From contig NZ_ATZH01000012.1 of NCBI RefSeq assembly GCF_000428105.1, positions 1-64,000 of the forward strand: DNA of 64,000 bases. Reading direction: 5' to 3'. The DNA is from Bacteroides pyogenes DSM 20611 = JCM 6294 (GTDB lineage Bacteria > Bacteroidota > Bacteroidia > Bacteroidales > Bacteroidaceae). The notes below the pieces were generated by a model. The model saw only the letters and a list, made by a program, of their open reading frames with translations, was not told the origin of the DNA and made no database searches. Position numbers and translations under genes: made by a program. How positions within the stretch are numbered: position 1 is the stretch's first letter; each line of letters starts with the position of its first letter. Positions 1 through 8,562 of the stretch are shown in pieces.

Positions 1-66
1 ACAACTTTCGTTGGCATCGGCATGGCGTTTCACATGGGCCAAAGCAAGCTCGCCATCATGCCGTAG
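1..66 (+). CDS. possible 3' end of a truncated gene
   Basis: The first frame is open from the window edge for 21 codons and ends with TAG at 64-66. The encoded tail is Gly/Met/His-rich and ends in KLAIMP. A 21-codon open stretch is expected often by chance, so this is only a candidate for the end of a gene that starts outside the window. A second frame is also open from the edge to 383 but has a His/Arg-rich, low-complexity composition that looks non-coding. Confidence 0.22.
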   Translation, partial: TTFVGIGMAFHMGQSKLAIMP

Positions 67-290
67 GAGATGGTGCGGGGGAGCCTAATATGGTTCACAT
101 ACGGCAAAAAAACCGCATGACGATTGACAATCTGACTTACGGTAGCACCGGCAAGAGGTTTCACAGACAGCAAAGAAACCCTGCCATACGGCCTGCAAAC
201 ATCTCAGACATTCCATCCCTATTGAAGGAAAGCAAGCGGCATACGATTAACGACGTCCGGCGCGAAAGAGAATCGGTGACGCATACAAAA

Positions 291-387
291 GAAAAGCAAG
301 TATATCACACACATGATTGTTACACGGAAAAGCTTTTACTTGAAGAAGAAAAGAGACGAAAAGCAAGTACATCACACACATGATTGG
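291..387. repeat. 29-bp direct repeat, 67-bp spacing
   Basis: A near-identical segment beginning GAAAAGCAAGTATATCACAC occurs at 291-319 and again at 358-386, with one T/C difference. It sits in the gene-poor leader before the S1-domain gene. No coding or transposon feature explains it. The 67-bp spacing resembles the 65-67 bp spacing seen at several other gaps in this window. Confidence 0.7.
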
Positions 388-512
388 CTCTGCGAAATGC
401 AGGCATAGCACATACCGAATATGCGTGAAGGCATTACACCTTTTTCATTCCAGCCGCAAGCTTTTCCTTTTAACCGCCAATACGTCTGACGGACGTGCAC
501 CATTCGCCTTTC

Positions 513-560
513 GTCTGCGTTTTATTCGTCTGTCGAACGGGAGACGAATAAAACGCAGAC
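513..560. repeat. 18-bp perfect inverted repeat (hairpin)
   Basis: The arms GTCTGCGTTTTATTCGTC (513-530) and its exact complement (543-560) flank a 12-nt loop. The hairpin has no clear U-tract on either side, so it is not a classical terminator, although it could end transcription of a gene lying left of the window. The remaining 67-625 stretch shows no credible gene. Confidence 0.6.
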
Positions 561-626
561 AAAAGACGAATTAGTTCTACTGCAAAAACTCTTGGAAATT
601 ACCACACAAAAGGTTAGCAATGCAGC

Positions 627-657
627 TTTGAAGTATTCGCAAAATAGTTTACCTTTG
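627..657 (+). promoter_or_regulatory. Bacteroides-type promoter for the S1-domain gene
   Basis: TTTG at 627-630 and TACCTTTG at 650-657 match the -33 and -7 (TAnnTTTG) elements of the Bacteroides primary sigma factor, with a 19-bp spacer. Transcription would start about 20-25 bp before the ATG at 686. Confidence 0.75.
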
Positions 658-685
658 TCTCCTATATAATCAATTGAATAAAAGT

Positions 686-1525
686 ATGAACATCGAATTA
701 GGAAGGTTCAATGAGCTGGAGGTCGTAAAGCAGGTAGACTTCGGCATGTACCTCGACGGCGGAGAAGAGGGGGAGATACTGCTGCCTGCACGCTACGTGC
801 CCGAAGGCTGCAAGGTGGGAGATCGTTTAAACGTATTCTTATATCTCGATATGGACGAACGGCTGGTCGCAACCACGCTCACGCCGCTGGTGCAAGTGGG
901 ACAGTTCGCTTATCTGGAAGTAGCGTGGGTGAACCAGTTCGGCGCATTCCTGAATTGGGGACTGATGAAAGACTTGTTCGTACCCTTCGGCGAGCAGAAG
1001 ATGAAAATGCAGGTGGGACGGAAGTACATGATCCACGCCCACTTGGACGAAGAAAGCTACCGCATCGTGGCTTCCGCCAAGGTAGAGAGATACCTCTCGA
1101 AAGAGATGCCGGAGTATCAGCCGGGCGAAGAGGTGGAGATACTCATCTGGCAAAAAACCGATCTGGGGTACAAAGCCATCATCGAACATCAACACAGCGG
1201 GCTGCTATACGAGAACGAGGTATTCACCATGCTCGAGGCGGGGAGGAAGATGCGGGCTTTCGTAAAACAAGTACGCGACGACGGCAAAATAGATCTGATG
1301 CTCCAAAAACCCGGCTTGGGGAAAGTAGACGACTTCGCAAAAACGTTGCTGGAGTACATCAGGGAGAACGGCGGGCGGATATCGCTGAATGACAAAAGCC
1401 CGGCAGACGAGATATACGAAACGTTCGGCGTGAGCAAGAAAACCTTTAAAAAAGGAGTAGGTGATTTGTACAAGAAGCGGCTGATCAGCCTGCAGGAAGA
1501 CGGCATCACATTAGCGGAACCCTAA
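686..1525 (+). CDS. CvfB/YitL-like S1 RNA-binding protein
   Basis: This 279-residue protein resembles the CvfB family: consecutive S1-type OB folds over about residues 1-205 (segments such as GQFAYLEVAWVNQFGAFLNW), then a C-terminal winged helix (about 215-279, around FGVSKKTFKKGVGDLYKKR). CvfB proteins are cytoplasmic RNA binders implicated in post-transcriptional control of virulence or stress genes; the target here is unknown. An in-frame TTG lies four codons upstream at 674, but the ATG at 686 follows the promoter well and is preferred. The gene has its own promoter and terminator, so it is probably monocistronic. Confidence 0.85.
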   Translation: MNIELGRFNELEVVKQVDFGMYLDGGEEGEILLPARYVPEGCKVGDRLNVFLYLDMDERLVATTLTPLVQVGQFAYLEVAWVNQFGAFLNWGLMKDLFVPFGEQKMKMQVGRKYMIHAHLDEESYRIVASAKVERYLSKEMPEYQPGEEVEILIWQKTDLGYKAIIEHQHSGLLYENEVFTMLEAGRKMRAFVKQVRDDGKIDLMLQKPGLGKVDDFAKTLLEYIRENGGRISLNDKSPADEIYETFGVSKKTFKKGVGDLYKKRLISLQEDGITLAEP

Positions 1526-1565
1526 ACGGAATAGGGAAATCCCTACGAACGAATAGAGAGAATCA

Positions 1566-1597
1566 TTGGGGTGGGGAGTTTCCTCACCCTAATTTTG
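1566..1597 (+). terminator. intrinsic terminator after the S1-domain gene
   Basis: A 12-bp stem with two G-U pairs (1566-1577 with 1581-1592) closes a 3-nt loop and runs into TTTT. It separates the S1-domain gene from the DUF4476 genes. Confidence 0.65.
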
Positions 1598-1637
1598 TGA
1601 TATGAATTATAAACAACCTCATTAAAACTCATATATT

Positions 1638-2330
1638 ATGCGCAGACTTATTATAAATCTCATTTTCCTGCTGGCTGCCATCTCGCTGAAAGCGCAGCCG
1701 CTGAACGGGATACGCATCAACGGAGGAGAAACGCCCATACTCGTTTACTTCGGAGGAAACCAGATGTGCATGCCTACCACAACCTGCTTTGTCACCAACC
1801 TGAAAAGAGGCTACTACACCGTAGAGGTCTTCTCCACCCGCTACACCCGTACGGGCGAACGAGTATGGAAAGGGAGAAAGTTGTTTCACGAACGGGTATA
1901 TTTCAATGGCATGGAAGTCAAAGATATTTTTGTGGAAAGCGACCCGAATCTCTATCCGGATTTTCCCCGCCAACGGGAAGAGTACGATCCAAGCGATTGC
2001 GACATGGGCTATGAACCGTATTACGGGCGAATCATGAGTCCGAAGCTGTTCGATACCTTTTATAATAAGGTAAAGAGCGAACCTTTCGATTCGGACCGGA
2101 TGACGATGATTGAAACCGCCATAACCTCGTCTTACTTCACATCCGCCCAATGCTTGCGCCTGACGAAGCTCTACACCTTCGACGACGAGAGAATGAAGAT
2201 CATGAAGATTATGTATCCCCGCATCGTGGACAAAGAGGCCTTCTTCACTGTAATCAGCACATTGACCTTTTTTTCCAACAAAGATGAAATGAACGGTTTC
2301 GTAAGAACGTACCGGGAAAACCGACGTTAA
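1638..2330 (+). CDS. secreted DUF4476 domain protein
   Basis: A 230-residue protein with a signal peptide (MRRLIINLIFLLAAISLKAQ). The C-terminal half (about residues 130-225) fits DUF4476: FDSDRMTMIETAI, then TSAQCLRLTKLYTFDDERMK, then YPRIVDKEAFFTVIS. DUF4476 is a helical domain common in Bacteroidota envelope proteins and has no established activity. The N-terminal part is beta-rich with several aromatic residues. The gene is 20 bp upstream of another DUF4476 gene, indicating co-transcription. Function is not assigned. Confidence 0.85.
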   Translation: MRRLIINLIFLLAAISLKAQPLNGIRINGGETPILVYFGGNQMCMPTTTCFVTNLKRGYYTVEVFSTRYTRTGERVWKGRKLFHERVYFNGMEVKDIFVESDPNLYPDFPRQREEYDPSDCDMGYEPYYGRIMSPKLFDTFYNKVKSEPFDSDRMTMIETAITSSYFTSAQCLRLTKLYTFDDERMKIMKIMYPRIVDKEAFFTVISTLTFFSNKDEMNGFVRTYRENRR

Positions 2331-2349
2331 CTCATAATAATTAGAAATC

Positions 2350-3021
2350 ATGAAAAAATTATCTTTCGCCTTACTTCTGGCACTCATGCTATTGAACAGC
2401 GCTTGCTCAACGTCCCAATATTTGTCCGGACAGATGATTTCGGGCGTTCAGCAGGGAATGACCCCTGCCGAAGTACGCAGCATATTCAAATCGGAACCTC
2501 ACTTCCGCCGTTTCGAGGGTAATATGGAAGAGTGGGAGTACCGCAAATTTTCGCCGCTCAGCGATGTGGGATGGTCTATCATACTCATCCAGTTTACAGA
2601 CGGGCGCGTATCGGGGATGGACTCGTTCAAAGACAGAAGCATGAATCTCGATAATGCCACACTCACAAGACCTTCGCCCACAGTCATAAGTACCATCGAC
2701 AACTTCCCGCCGGTGGGACACTCTTTCGACCGAGAAAGGACAATGGATGGTTTCGAGTTCCGGAAGTTGCTCGACAACGTCAAATACTCTTCCACGAACG
2801 AGAAAAAAAGACTCATAGAAACGGCCTTGCAACAGTATGACTTCACCTCGAAGCAAGCCAAAGAGTTAGTCGAACAAATCTCTTTCACTTCCGACCAAAA
2901 GGAAATGATGATAAAGATATATCCTTATATAGTAGATAAACAAAACTTCGAAGTGGTGATCGGCATCTTGAGCTTCGGCTCCGACAGAGAAGAAGTACGC
3001 AAGGCACTCAGGCTTCGATAA
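2350..3021 (+). CDS. lipoprotein with BamE-like and DUF4476 regions
   Basis: A 223-residue lipoprotein: the signal peptide ends in a lipobox with Cys19 (LLNSAC). Residues about 30-90 (GVQQGMTPAEVRSIF, then EEWEYRK) resemble the SmpA/BamE lipoprotein fold, and about 135-220 carry a DUF4476 domain (FRKLLDNVK, TSKQAKELVEQISFTSDQK, YPYIVDKQNF). The BamE resemblance is by motif only. It shares its C-terminal domain with the preceding gene, suggesting duplication followed by a change of the N-terminal part. Probably anchored in the outer membrane; role unknown. Confidence 0.8.
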   Translation: MKKLSFALLLALMLLNSACSTSQYLSGQMISGVQQGMTPAEVRSIFKSEPHFRRFEGNMEEWEYRKFSPLSDVGWSIILIQFTDGRVSGMDSFKDRSMNLDNATLTRPSPTVISTIDNFPPVGHSFDRERTMDGFEFRKLLDNVKYSSTNEKKRLIETALQQYDFTSKQAKELVEQISFTSDQKEMMIKIYPYIVDKQNFEVVIGILSFGSDREEVRKALRLR

Positions 3022-3058
3022 CAAAGTTAAACCTAAACACACATAGGAGAGCAACGCT

Positions 3059-4159
3059 ATGAAACGAATACTAATTTTATTCATCGCCATCGGGATGGCT
3101 GCCGGAACAACCGCCATGGCATCGGTGAGTATGAGCAAGGTGCGCAAAGAAACGCGATTCCTCACCGACAAGATGGCTTACGAATTGCGCCTGAGCACTT
3201 TGCAATACAACGACGTGTATGAAATCAACTACGACTTCATATACTCCGTACGCAACATTATGGAATACGTAGCCGATGGAGCCGAATGGGCATTGGACGA
3301 TTACTACGAAGCGCTGGATATCCGCAACGATGACCTTCGCTGGGTATTGAGCGAATCTCAATACCGCCGGTTCCTGAACGCCGAGTACTTTTACCGTCCG
3401 GTCTATTTTGCAGGCGGAAGATGGAGCTTCCGGGTGTACATCAACTACCCCAACCGCTCTTTCTTCTATTACGGCGAGCCTTACCATTACCGGACTTATT
3501 GCGGCGCCCACTACCGCCCTTACTTTCATCATGCAAGCTACTACCGGGGCAGGTACGATTTGAAACACTACCCCACCCCCTACCGTATCCGCGAGCAACG
3601 CGTGTTCCATTCGTACCGTCATTCGGATTTCGGATCGATACGCTTCCGCTCGAACACCTCCATCCGCCCGCACAATGCACCGACGAGACAAAACGTCTAC
3701 GTGCGATCAGGCAGGTCGGGCAGGAATGAAAGGTCGTACAACCGCTCGCGCACGAATCAAGGCTATAACGACTTTACTCCTAACAGAACAAAAATCAGTA
3801 AAGGCGAAAATGATTTCAGGCGGCAATCCGTCGAACGGTCGGAACGGTCAAGAACAGAAGGTAGCCGGAGTAATTACAGCAAACGAGCAACGGAAGACAG
3901 AAGCGGCAAACACGCCTCACGCAGGGAAAGTACCCGAAGAAGCGTGGAAAGCGATGCGGGAAGCCGGTACAGCCGGAGCAATTCCACAGAGCGAGCAACG
4001 GAAGACAGGAACGGCAGACACGCCTCGCGCAGGGAAAGTACCCGAAGAAGCGTGGAAAGCGATGCGGGAAGCCGGTACAGCCGGAGCAATTCCACAGAGC
4101 GGAAAACGGAAGGTCGCAGATCTTCACACTCCCAAAGAATGGAAAGTTCAAGGAGATAA
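3059..4159 (+). CDS. secreted Arg/Ser-rich repeat protein, unknown function
   Basis: A 366-residue protein with an N-terminal signal peptide (about residues 1-21, ending TAMAS). Residues 25-110 are a helical region of acidic and aromatic character; 115-190 are very rich in Tyr, Arg and His (YYGEPYHYRTY). The C-terminal third is highly basic and Ser/Arg-rich, with two nearly identical 36-residue repeats and the start of a third, matching the 108-bp DNA repeats. I recognise no family. It ends the presumed three-gene group with the two DUF4476 genes. The basic tail could bind an anionic surface polymer, but that is conjecture. Confidence 0.75.
   Translation: MKRILILFIAIGMAAGTTAMASVSMSKVRKETRFLTDKMAYELRLSTLQYNDVYEINYDFIYSVRNIMEYVADGAEWALDDYYEALDIRNDDLRWVLSESQYRRFLNAEYFYRPVYFAGGRWSFRVYINYPNRSFFYYGEPYHYRTYCGAHYRPYFHHASYYRGRYDLKHYPTPYRIREQRVFHSYRHSDFGSIRFRSNTSIRPHNAPTRQNVYVRSGRSGRNERSYNRSRTNQGYNDFTPNRTKISKGENDFRRQSVERSERSRTEGSRSNYSKRATEDRSGKHASRRESTRRSVESDAGSRYSRSNSTERATEDRNGRHASRRESTRRSVESDAGSRYSRSNSTERKTEGRRSSHSQRMESSRR
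3884..4099 (+). repeat. in-frame 108-bp tandem repeat (two copies plus a partial)
   Basis: Copies at 3884-3991 and 3992-4099 are almost identical; the first bases of a third copy follow. Because 108 is divisible by three, each copy adds 36 residues (ATEDR.GKHASRRESTRR and so on) to the secreted protein, so copy-number change by slippage or recombination would keep the frame. Confidence 0.9.
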
Positions 4160-4182
4160 CCCATTCCTTTATTTACATACCG

Positions 4183-4257
4183 AAACCTCCGCAGAACGAA
4201 GGATACGATTGGCTTGAATTCTTCATAAGCCATGAACCGGAAATTCTGCGGAGGTTT
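4183..4257 (+). terminator. long-stem terminator after the DUF4476 group
   Basis: AAACCTCCGCAGAA (4183-4196) pairs perfectly with 4244-4257, a 14-bp stem whose 3' arm ends in a T-run. The 47-nt loop holds a second small hairpin (GGCTT/AAGCC around 4211-4231). Confidence 0.65.
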
Positions 4258-4414
4258 TCATATAACCATAGCCCGAGAAAATCGTAATAGATCTGTTCAG
4301 AAAGCACCCCGCCAATAGTACCAGTGAGAGCCGACAGCAGAGATAATCGTAATAGTTCAATTCAGAAAGGCGATCTTCGTCTATGTTTTCATACAACCAT
4401 AACCCGAGATAATC
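4255..4414. repeat. imperfect 29-bp direct repeat in a 650-bp gene-free gap
   Basis: TTTTCATATAACCATAGCCC at 4255 recurs with few changes at 4386 (131 bp away), followed both times by a CGAGAnAATC segment; a related AATCGTAATAG...TTCAGAAAG block occurs at about 4280 and 4345. Between 4258 and 4908 I see no convincing gene. Confidence 0.6.
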
Positions 4415-4908
4415 CTCTGTTTTTCTTGTTTTCTCTCTCTGGGCAAGGCATACATTATATAAATCACTCTCTGTGAAAAGGTAGTATCCGGAAAAACGTC
4501 AGAGTTGCCGACATGTTGAGATGTACTTTTCTTTGCGAACAAAGCGGGAGCTGTGTAAGTGCATTTTGCGCTCACTAAAAACATTTATGACCGGGCAAAC
4601 GAAAACAACCTTTCAGGCAGGCGAATGTTTATCTGCATGGCATTTCGGCAAGAGAGGTTTCTTTCATCGCATTCTTTCTTCTCGCTTTCCACCCGTCCGC
4701 CTGCGGACAAAAGAGTGTTCGTTTGCGCACAAATCCAGCTGAATATTATCTCATTATCAACATATTAATGAGATGGCACAGATCTTGTTTTATTCCGATT
4801 GACGAAGAACAAGCATAAAAAAGCATAGCTGTTGCAACCATTCGATGTATTGGTTCCGTCTAATAGACAAAGAAAGGAAAATAAGTAAACCAATAAAAAC
4901 ATACAGCC

Positions 4909-5409
4909 ATGAAAAAGAACATCTTATCCAGAACCATGATTCTATTGGGAATCCTAATTGCAAGCTTCAGTTATACAGGGTTGAAAGCACAGGAAAACGG
5001 CAACTTCATCACAAATGAAGAAAAAGTAGGCGATCTTATCGTATCGAAAGTTATTTACAAGTTGGACGGTTCGCTCTACCGTCACATGAAGTATGATTTC
5101 ACTTACGACGAGCAAAAGCGAATGACATCCAAAGAAGCTTTCAAGTGGGATGCCAGACGCGAGAAATGGAACCCGTACTTCAAAATAGACTACACCTATT
5201 CTGACGGGCAAATCACTCTGACATACGCCCGTTGGAACGAAGCGCACAAAGCCTACGATGCCCAAGTAGAGAAAAGCGTATATGAGCTCAACGAAAACAA
5301 TATGCCGGTGGCCTGTGTGAACTACCAATGGAAAAACGATAAACCCAAGCAAGCAATGGCTTTTTCTAAGCAACAGAGTTGTGAAACTCTGCTCTCTCTT
5401 AAAGATTAA
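4909..5409 (+). CDS. secreted DUF3836 domain protein
   Basis: A 166-residue protein with a signal peptide (about residues 1-27, ending GLKAQ). The mature part alternates Tyr-rich strands (YKLDGSLYRHMKYDFTYDEQ, FKIDYTYSDGQITLTYARW, KSVYELNENNMPV), the pattern of the DUF3836 family found in Bacteroides secreted proteins. These have no known activity; the repeated YxYxDxxQ-type strands recall YD/RHS-like beta repeats. The gene stands alone with a strong terminator after it. No promoter matching the consensus closely was found. Confidence 0.75.
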   Translation: MKKNILSRTMILLGILIASFSYTGLKAQENGNFITNEEKVGDLIVSKVIYKLDGSLYRHMKYDFTYDEQKRMTSKEAFKWDARREKWNPYFKIDYTYSDGQITLTYARWNEAHKAYDAQVEKSVYELNENNMPVACVNYQWKNDKPKQAMAFSKQQSCETLLSLKD

Positions 5410-5553
5410 TTGATTTACAGCCGAACGAGGCAAAGCCGGAAAATCTTAAAAACGAAAGCCTGCACCGCACGGCTCTCTCTTGAAACAAAGGAGGGCGGAC
5501 CGAAGTAATATTCGAGAATGAAAAGCTTTAAAGGCCAAAGCCTCTTCGGAACA

Positions 5554-5605
5554 AATCCCCCTTATTCAGTTCTTTTCGTCTAAAAAAGAAAGAATAAGGG
5601 GGATT
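5554..5605. terminator. bidirectional terminator between convergent genes
   Basis: AATCCCCCTTATTC (5554-5567) pairs perfectly with GAATAAGGGGGATT (5592-5605) around a 24-nt loop. It lies between the DUF3836 gene (plus) and the Msr gene (minus) and has A/T-rich flanks on both sides. Confidence 0.75.
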
Positions 5606-5706
5606 GTTATTATATATAGCTCATGGGAATAAGTCTGCCTCGATTTTCTGTTCCGGATATGGCATCGACTTACTAAATAGTGTAAACAACGCCTTCATCC
5701 TGCACG

Positions 5707-6735
5707 TCATTTTACCAGATGCAGGTATTCCCCATAACCCTCTTCCTGCATTTTCTCTTTCGGGATAAAGCGGAGCGAAGCGCTGTTGATACAATAACGA
5801 AGCCCGCCTCTGTCAGCCGGGCCGTCGGTAAACACATGCCCCAGATGGGCATCACCGGTTTTGCTGCGCACCTCCGTACGTATCATTCCGTGCGAAGTAT
5901 CTTTCTTCTCCTCAATCAGTTTCTTATCGATAGGTTTAGAAAAGCTGGGCCATCCGCAACCCGAATCGAACTTATCGGTAGAAACGAACAAAGGTTCTCC
6001 GGTAGTGATATCCACATAAATGCCGGGGCGGTGCTCATCCCAATATTCGTTGCGGAAAGCGCGCTCTGTGGCATTCTGCTGTGTCACGGCATACTGTTCG
6101 GCAGTCAGCGTGCGGCGCAAAGTTGCGTCATCGGGCTTCTTATAAGTCTTCGCAACCGGTGCATTGGCTTTCTTCGCAAGAGCAAACAAAGCGGGATTGA
6201 TATGGCAATAGCCCGTAGGATTCTTGTCCAGATAGTCCTGATGGTATTCTTCCGCCGGATAAAAATTCTTCAGTCGTTCCACCTCAACAACGACAGGCGC
6301 TGTATAGCGCGTGGCGAGATTCTGCAAAGCGGCTTTCACCACAGGGAGATCAGCCTCATCCGTATAGTAAATACCCGTCCTGTACTGGCTCCCGCGGTCG
6401 TTTCCCTGCCGGTTCATGCTGGTAGGGTCGATGGTTTGGAAGTAAAGCTCGAGCAACAAGCTTAACTTCACCATCTCCGCGTCATACACTACTTTCACCG
6501 CCTCGGCAGCATTCGTCTCGCCCGTGCATACTTGTTCATAACTCGGGTTAGCCACCCGGCTGTTGGCATACCCCACCTGGGTGCTTTCCACCCCTCTGAT
6601 TTGCTTCAGGAAGTGTTCCGTTCCCCAGAAACACCCGCCTGCAAAATAGATTTCCGCTTGTTTTTTCATTGGTTTGGCAATTCCCGGCAACACATTACTC
6701 ATCAGTAAAAGCATTGCAATCATTAAACGTTTCAT
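5707..6735 (-). CDS. msrAB: secreted MsrA-MsrB fusion methionine sulfoxide reductase
   Basis: A 342-residue two-domain enzyme that repairs oxidised methionine in exported proteins. A signal peptide ([20 protein letters not shown]) precedes MsrA (about residues 25-180) with the catalytic motif GGCFWGTEH and the HQDYLDKNP stretch, then MsrB (about 205-342) with SGCGWPSF (probable resolving Cys) and the catalytic Cys in [11 protein letters not shown]. The CxxC zinc pairs of many MsrB proteins are absent, as in the PilB-type group. A TTG lies six codons upstream at 6753; the ATG at 6735 directly starts the signal peptide and is chosen. A terminator separates it from the exporter genes upstream. 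Confidence 0.93.
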   Translation of the reverse strand: MKRLMIAMLLLMSNVLPGIAKPMKKQAEIYFAGGCFWGTEHFLKQIRGVESTQVGYANSRVANPSYEQVCTGETNAAEAVKVVYDAEMVKLSLLLELYFQTIDPTSMNRQGNDRGSQYRTGIYYTDEADLPVVKAALQNLATRYTAPVVVEVERLKNFYPAEEYHQDYLDKNPTGYCHINPALFALAKKANAPVAKTYKKPDDATLRRTLTAEQYAVTQQNATERAFRNEYWDEHRPGIYVDITTGEPLFVSTDKFDSGCGWPSFSKPIDKKLIEEKKDTSHGMIRTEVRSKTGDAHLGHVFTDGPADRGGLRYCINSASLRFIPKEKMQEEGYGEYLHLVK

Positions 6736-6834
6736 ATTCGTAATCTCTTTCAATAGTAACGAGGAAAATTACGGATATGTTTGCGAAAACATCATAAAAT
6801 ACAATCAATTCCAATTGATTTCCTGCATAAAAGT

Positions 6835-6877
6835 AAAAGCCGTTTCAACTTACCATCCTCAAGCTGAAACGGCTTTT
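6835..6877 (-). terminator. terminator ending the exporter operon
   Basis: AAAAGCCGTTTCA (6835-6847) pairs with TGAAACGGCTTTT (6865-6877), a 13-bp stem with a 17-nt loop. Read on the minus strand it follows the TolC-like gene and precedes the Msr gene, and the minus-strand 3' side is T-rich. The rest of 6736-7082 holds nothing else I can support. Confidence 0.75.
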
Positions 6878-7082
6878 TCATCCGTATAAACATAAATCCC
6901 GTTTTTTATTCAACGCATTTTAAATCATCGATATCCAACAAAACTTTTCCCGAATCTTTTTATCTGTTGCAAAGATATTTATGTAGTAAGGCCCGTACTC
7001 AATGGCTCAAAGATACCTAATCAGAAGTTAATCCATTCTTTTCAGCTTCTCACTGTAAAAATCGGATGGCAAGAAACTTGTT

Positions 7083-8486
7083 TCATTCAATGGCCTTGCC
7101 TTTATAGAAATCGAGTATCTTAGTTCGGAACAAATAGTCGTACTTAGCTTGCAGGCGATCCGAAAGGGCTTTGGTGAGATTCAGCTTCGCCTCGTTGAAC
7201 TCTATCGAAGTAGCCTTGCCTTGATTATACTTCTCATTCACCAGGCGGAACGATTCCTGATTGGCTTTTACCGCCGCCTCGCCGGCCGCATACTTGCCCT
7301 CCGCAGCCACCGCATTGTACCACGCCTGCTGAATCTCTTTATAAAGCGCCTTCTTGGTGTGATCCAGTTCCAGAGCGAGATTGGCTTGCTGCAAACGTGC
7401 CGCACGCACCTGATTCCGGGTAGCGAACCGATTGAAGACAGGTATGCTCAGGCTGAAACCGACATATTTGTTCAGGTTATTCTTCATCTGGCTGCCGAAA
7501 TTTTTCTCCGATTTCCCATTCACGGTATAATAGTTCGTGCCCAGTCCCGCACCGAAGGAAAGATGGGGATACCATTGCGACTGAGCGATACGAATACGGT
7601 TAACACTTCCCTGCAAACGGTATTCCGCCGCTTTCACACCCGGTTTGAAAGCCAGAGCCTGCGCATAGATGTCATCCGGCTGAGTCAGAGGCAAAAGCTC
7701 CAACTCCTCTTCCGGACTTTCAAGTACCAACCTTTCGGGCGTGGAAAGTTCCAGCAGCTGACTCAACTCCAGCAGCGAAAGCCTATAAGCATTGTCGGCC
7801 TGAACCGCCGTCATCTCATCTTGCGCCACACGAGCCTTTGCTTCCGCCACATCGGGAGCAGCGGCTTTTCCCACCTCATAGAGTCCCTCGATACGCTTCT
7901 GCTGCTCGGCGCTCATCTCCACTTGTTGCTTTGCCACTTTACTCAACTCCATATTGAAAAGCACCTGCAGATAAGCGGAGGTAACATTGATCGCTATATC
8001 CTCTTTCGCCTTGTTCAAATCCTCGATGGCAGCCGCCAGATTCAGCTTGGCAAGCGTGTACTGATTGGAGAGCTGCAACCCCGTAAAGAGAGGAACGTTC
8101 GCCCCTACGCTGAAGTTTGTATTGGCGCTGTTTATGTCGCGATAAGAATTATCCACGGGAGAAGGCGATCGCCCCCAGCTCCAGTTCTGACTTGCAGTAC
8201 CGTTTACATTCGGCAAGCGTGCCCATTTAGCCGTATTCACATCTACTTTATTCTGCTCCGCCGCATTCGCCGACTGACGAATCCGCAAATTATGCTCAAT
8301 GGCATAGTCGATGCACCGACGCAACGACCACACTTGCCCCCGGTCGGCCGGTTCCTGTCCGTAACACAATCCCGCTCCACTCAACAAGAGAGCAGTGAAG
8401 ACGAAAGAGAAAAGTTTTGCCGCAGCGGCTTTCTCCCGCCTCAGGAAATTTCGGGTTCCTTTTAAAGTCAAATTAAATATTATCAT
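7083..8486 (-). CDS. TolC-family outer-membrane efflux protein
   Basis: A 467-residue outer-membrane channel. After a long basic N-region and signal sequence (LFSFVFTALLLSGAGLC), two OEP repeats follow (about residues 55-245 and 270-460), typical of TolC-type alpha/beta barrels: VWSLRRCIDYAIEHNLRIRQ at the start, repeated coiled-coil helices (AKARVAQDEMTAVQADNAYR), and FNRFATRNQVRAARLQ in the second half. It is the last gene of the five-gene exporter operon and would form the outer-membrane duct. The first 14 codons lie inside one copy of a 59-bp tandem duplication, and the neighbouring copy carries a decoy start. Confidence 0.9.
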   Translation of the reverse strand: MIIFNLTLKGTRNFLRREKAAAAKLFSFVFTALLLSGAGLCYGQEPADRGQVWSLRRCIDYAIEHNLRIRQSANAAEQNKVDVNTAKWARLPNVNGTASQNWSWGRSPSPVDNSYRDINSANTNFSVGANVPLFTGLQLSNQYTLAKLNLAAAIEDLNKAKEDIAINVTSAYLQVLFNMELSKVAKQQVEMSAEQQKRIEGLYEVGKAAAPDVAEAKARVAQDEMTAVQADNAYRLSLLELSQLLELSTPERLVLESPEEELELLPLTQPDDIYAQALAFKPGVKAAEYRLQGSVNRIRIAQSQWYPHLSFGAGLGTNYYTVNGKSEKNFGSQMKNNLNKYVGFSLSIPVFNRFATRNQVRAARLQQANLALELDHTKKALYKEIQQAWYNAVAAEGKYAAGEAAVKANQESFRLVNEKYNQGKATSIEFNEAKLNLTKALSDRLQAKYDYLFRTKILDFYKGKAIE

Positions 8487-8562
8487 CGAAATCAGTTTAA
8501 TGAGAAGTTTCGGATTCCTTTTAAAGTCAAATCAAATATTGTCATCGAAATCAGTTTAATGA
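8445..8562 (-). repeat. 59-bp tandem duplication across the adaptor/TolC junction
   Basis: 8445-8503 and 8504-8562 match at 55 of 59 positions. Copy 8504-8562 contains the adaptor stop codon and a second ATG that opens a 17-codon frame (MTIFDLTLKGIRNFSLN); copy 8445-8503 contains the TolC start and encodes the closely similar MIIFNLTLKGTRNF. The duplication therefore added a decoy initiation site between the two genes. Confidence 0.9.

Noticed and set aside
6970..7015. Two minus-strand TATCTTTG boxes as promoters for the Msr gene
   Set aside because: They lie about 235 bp upstream, have no -33 element at a suitable distance, and the exporter terminator (6835-6877) lies between them and the gene.
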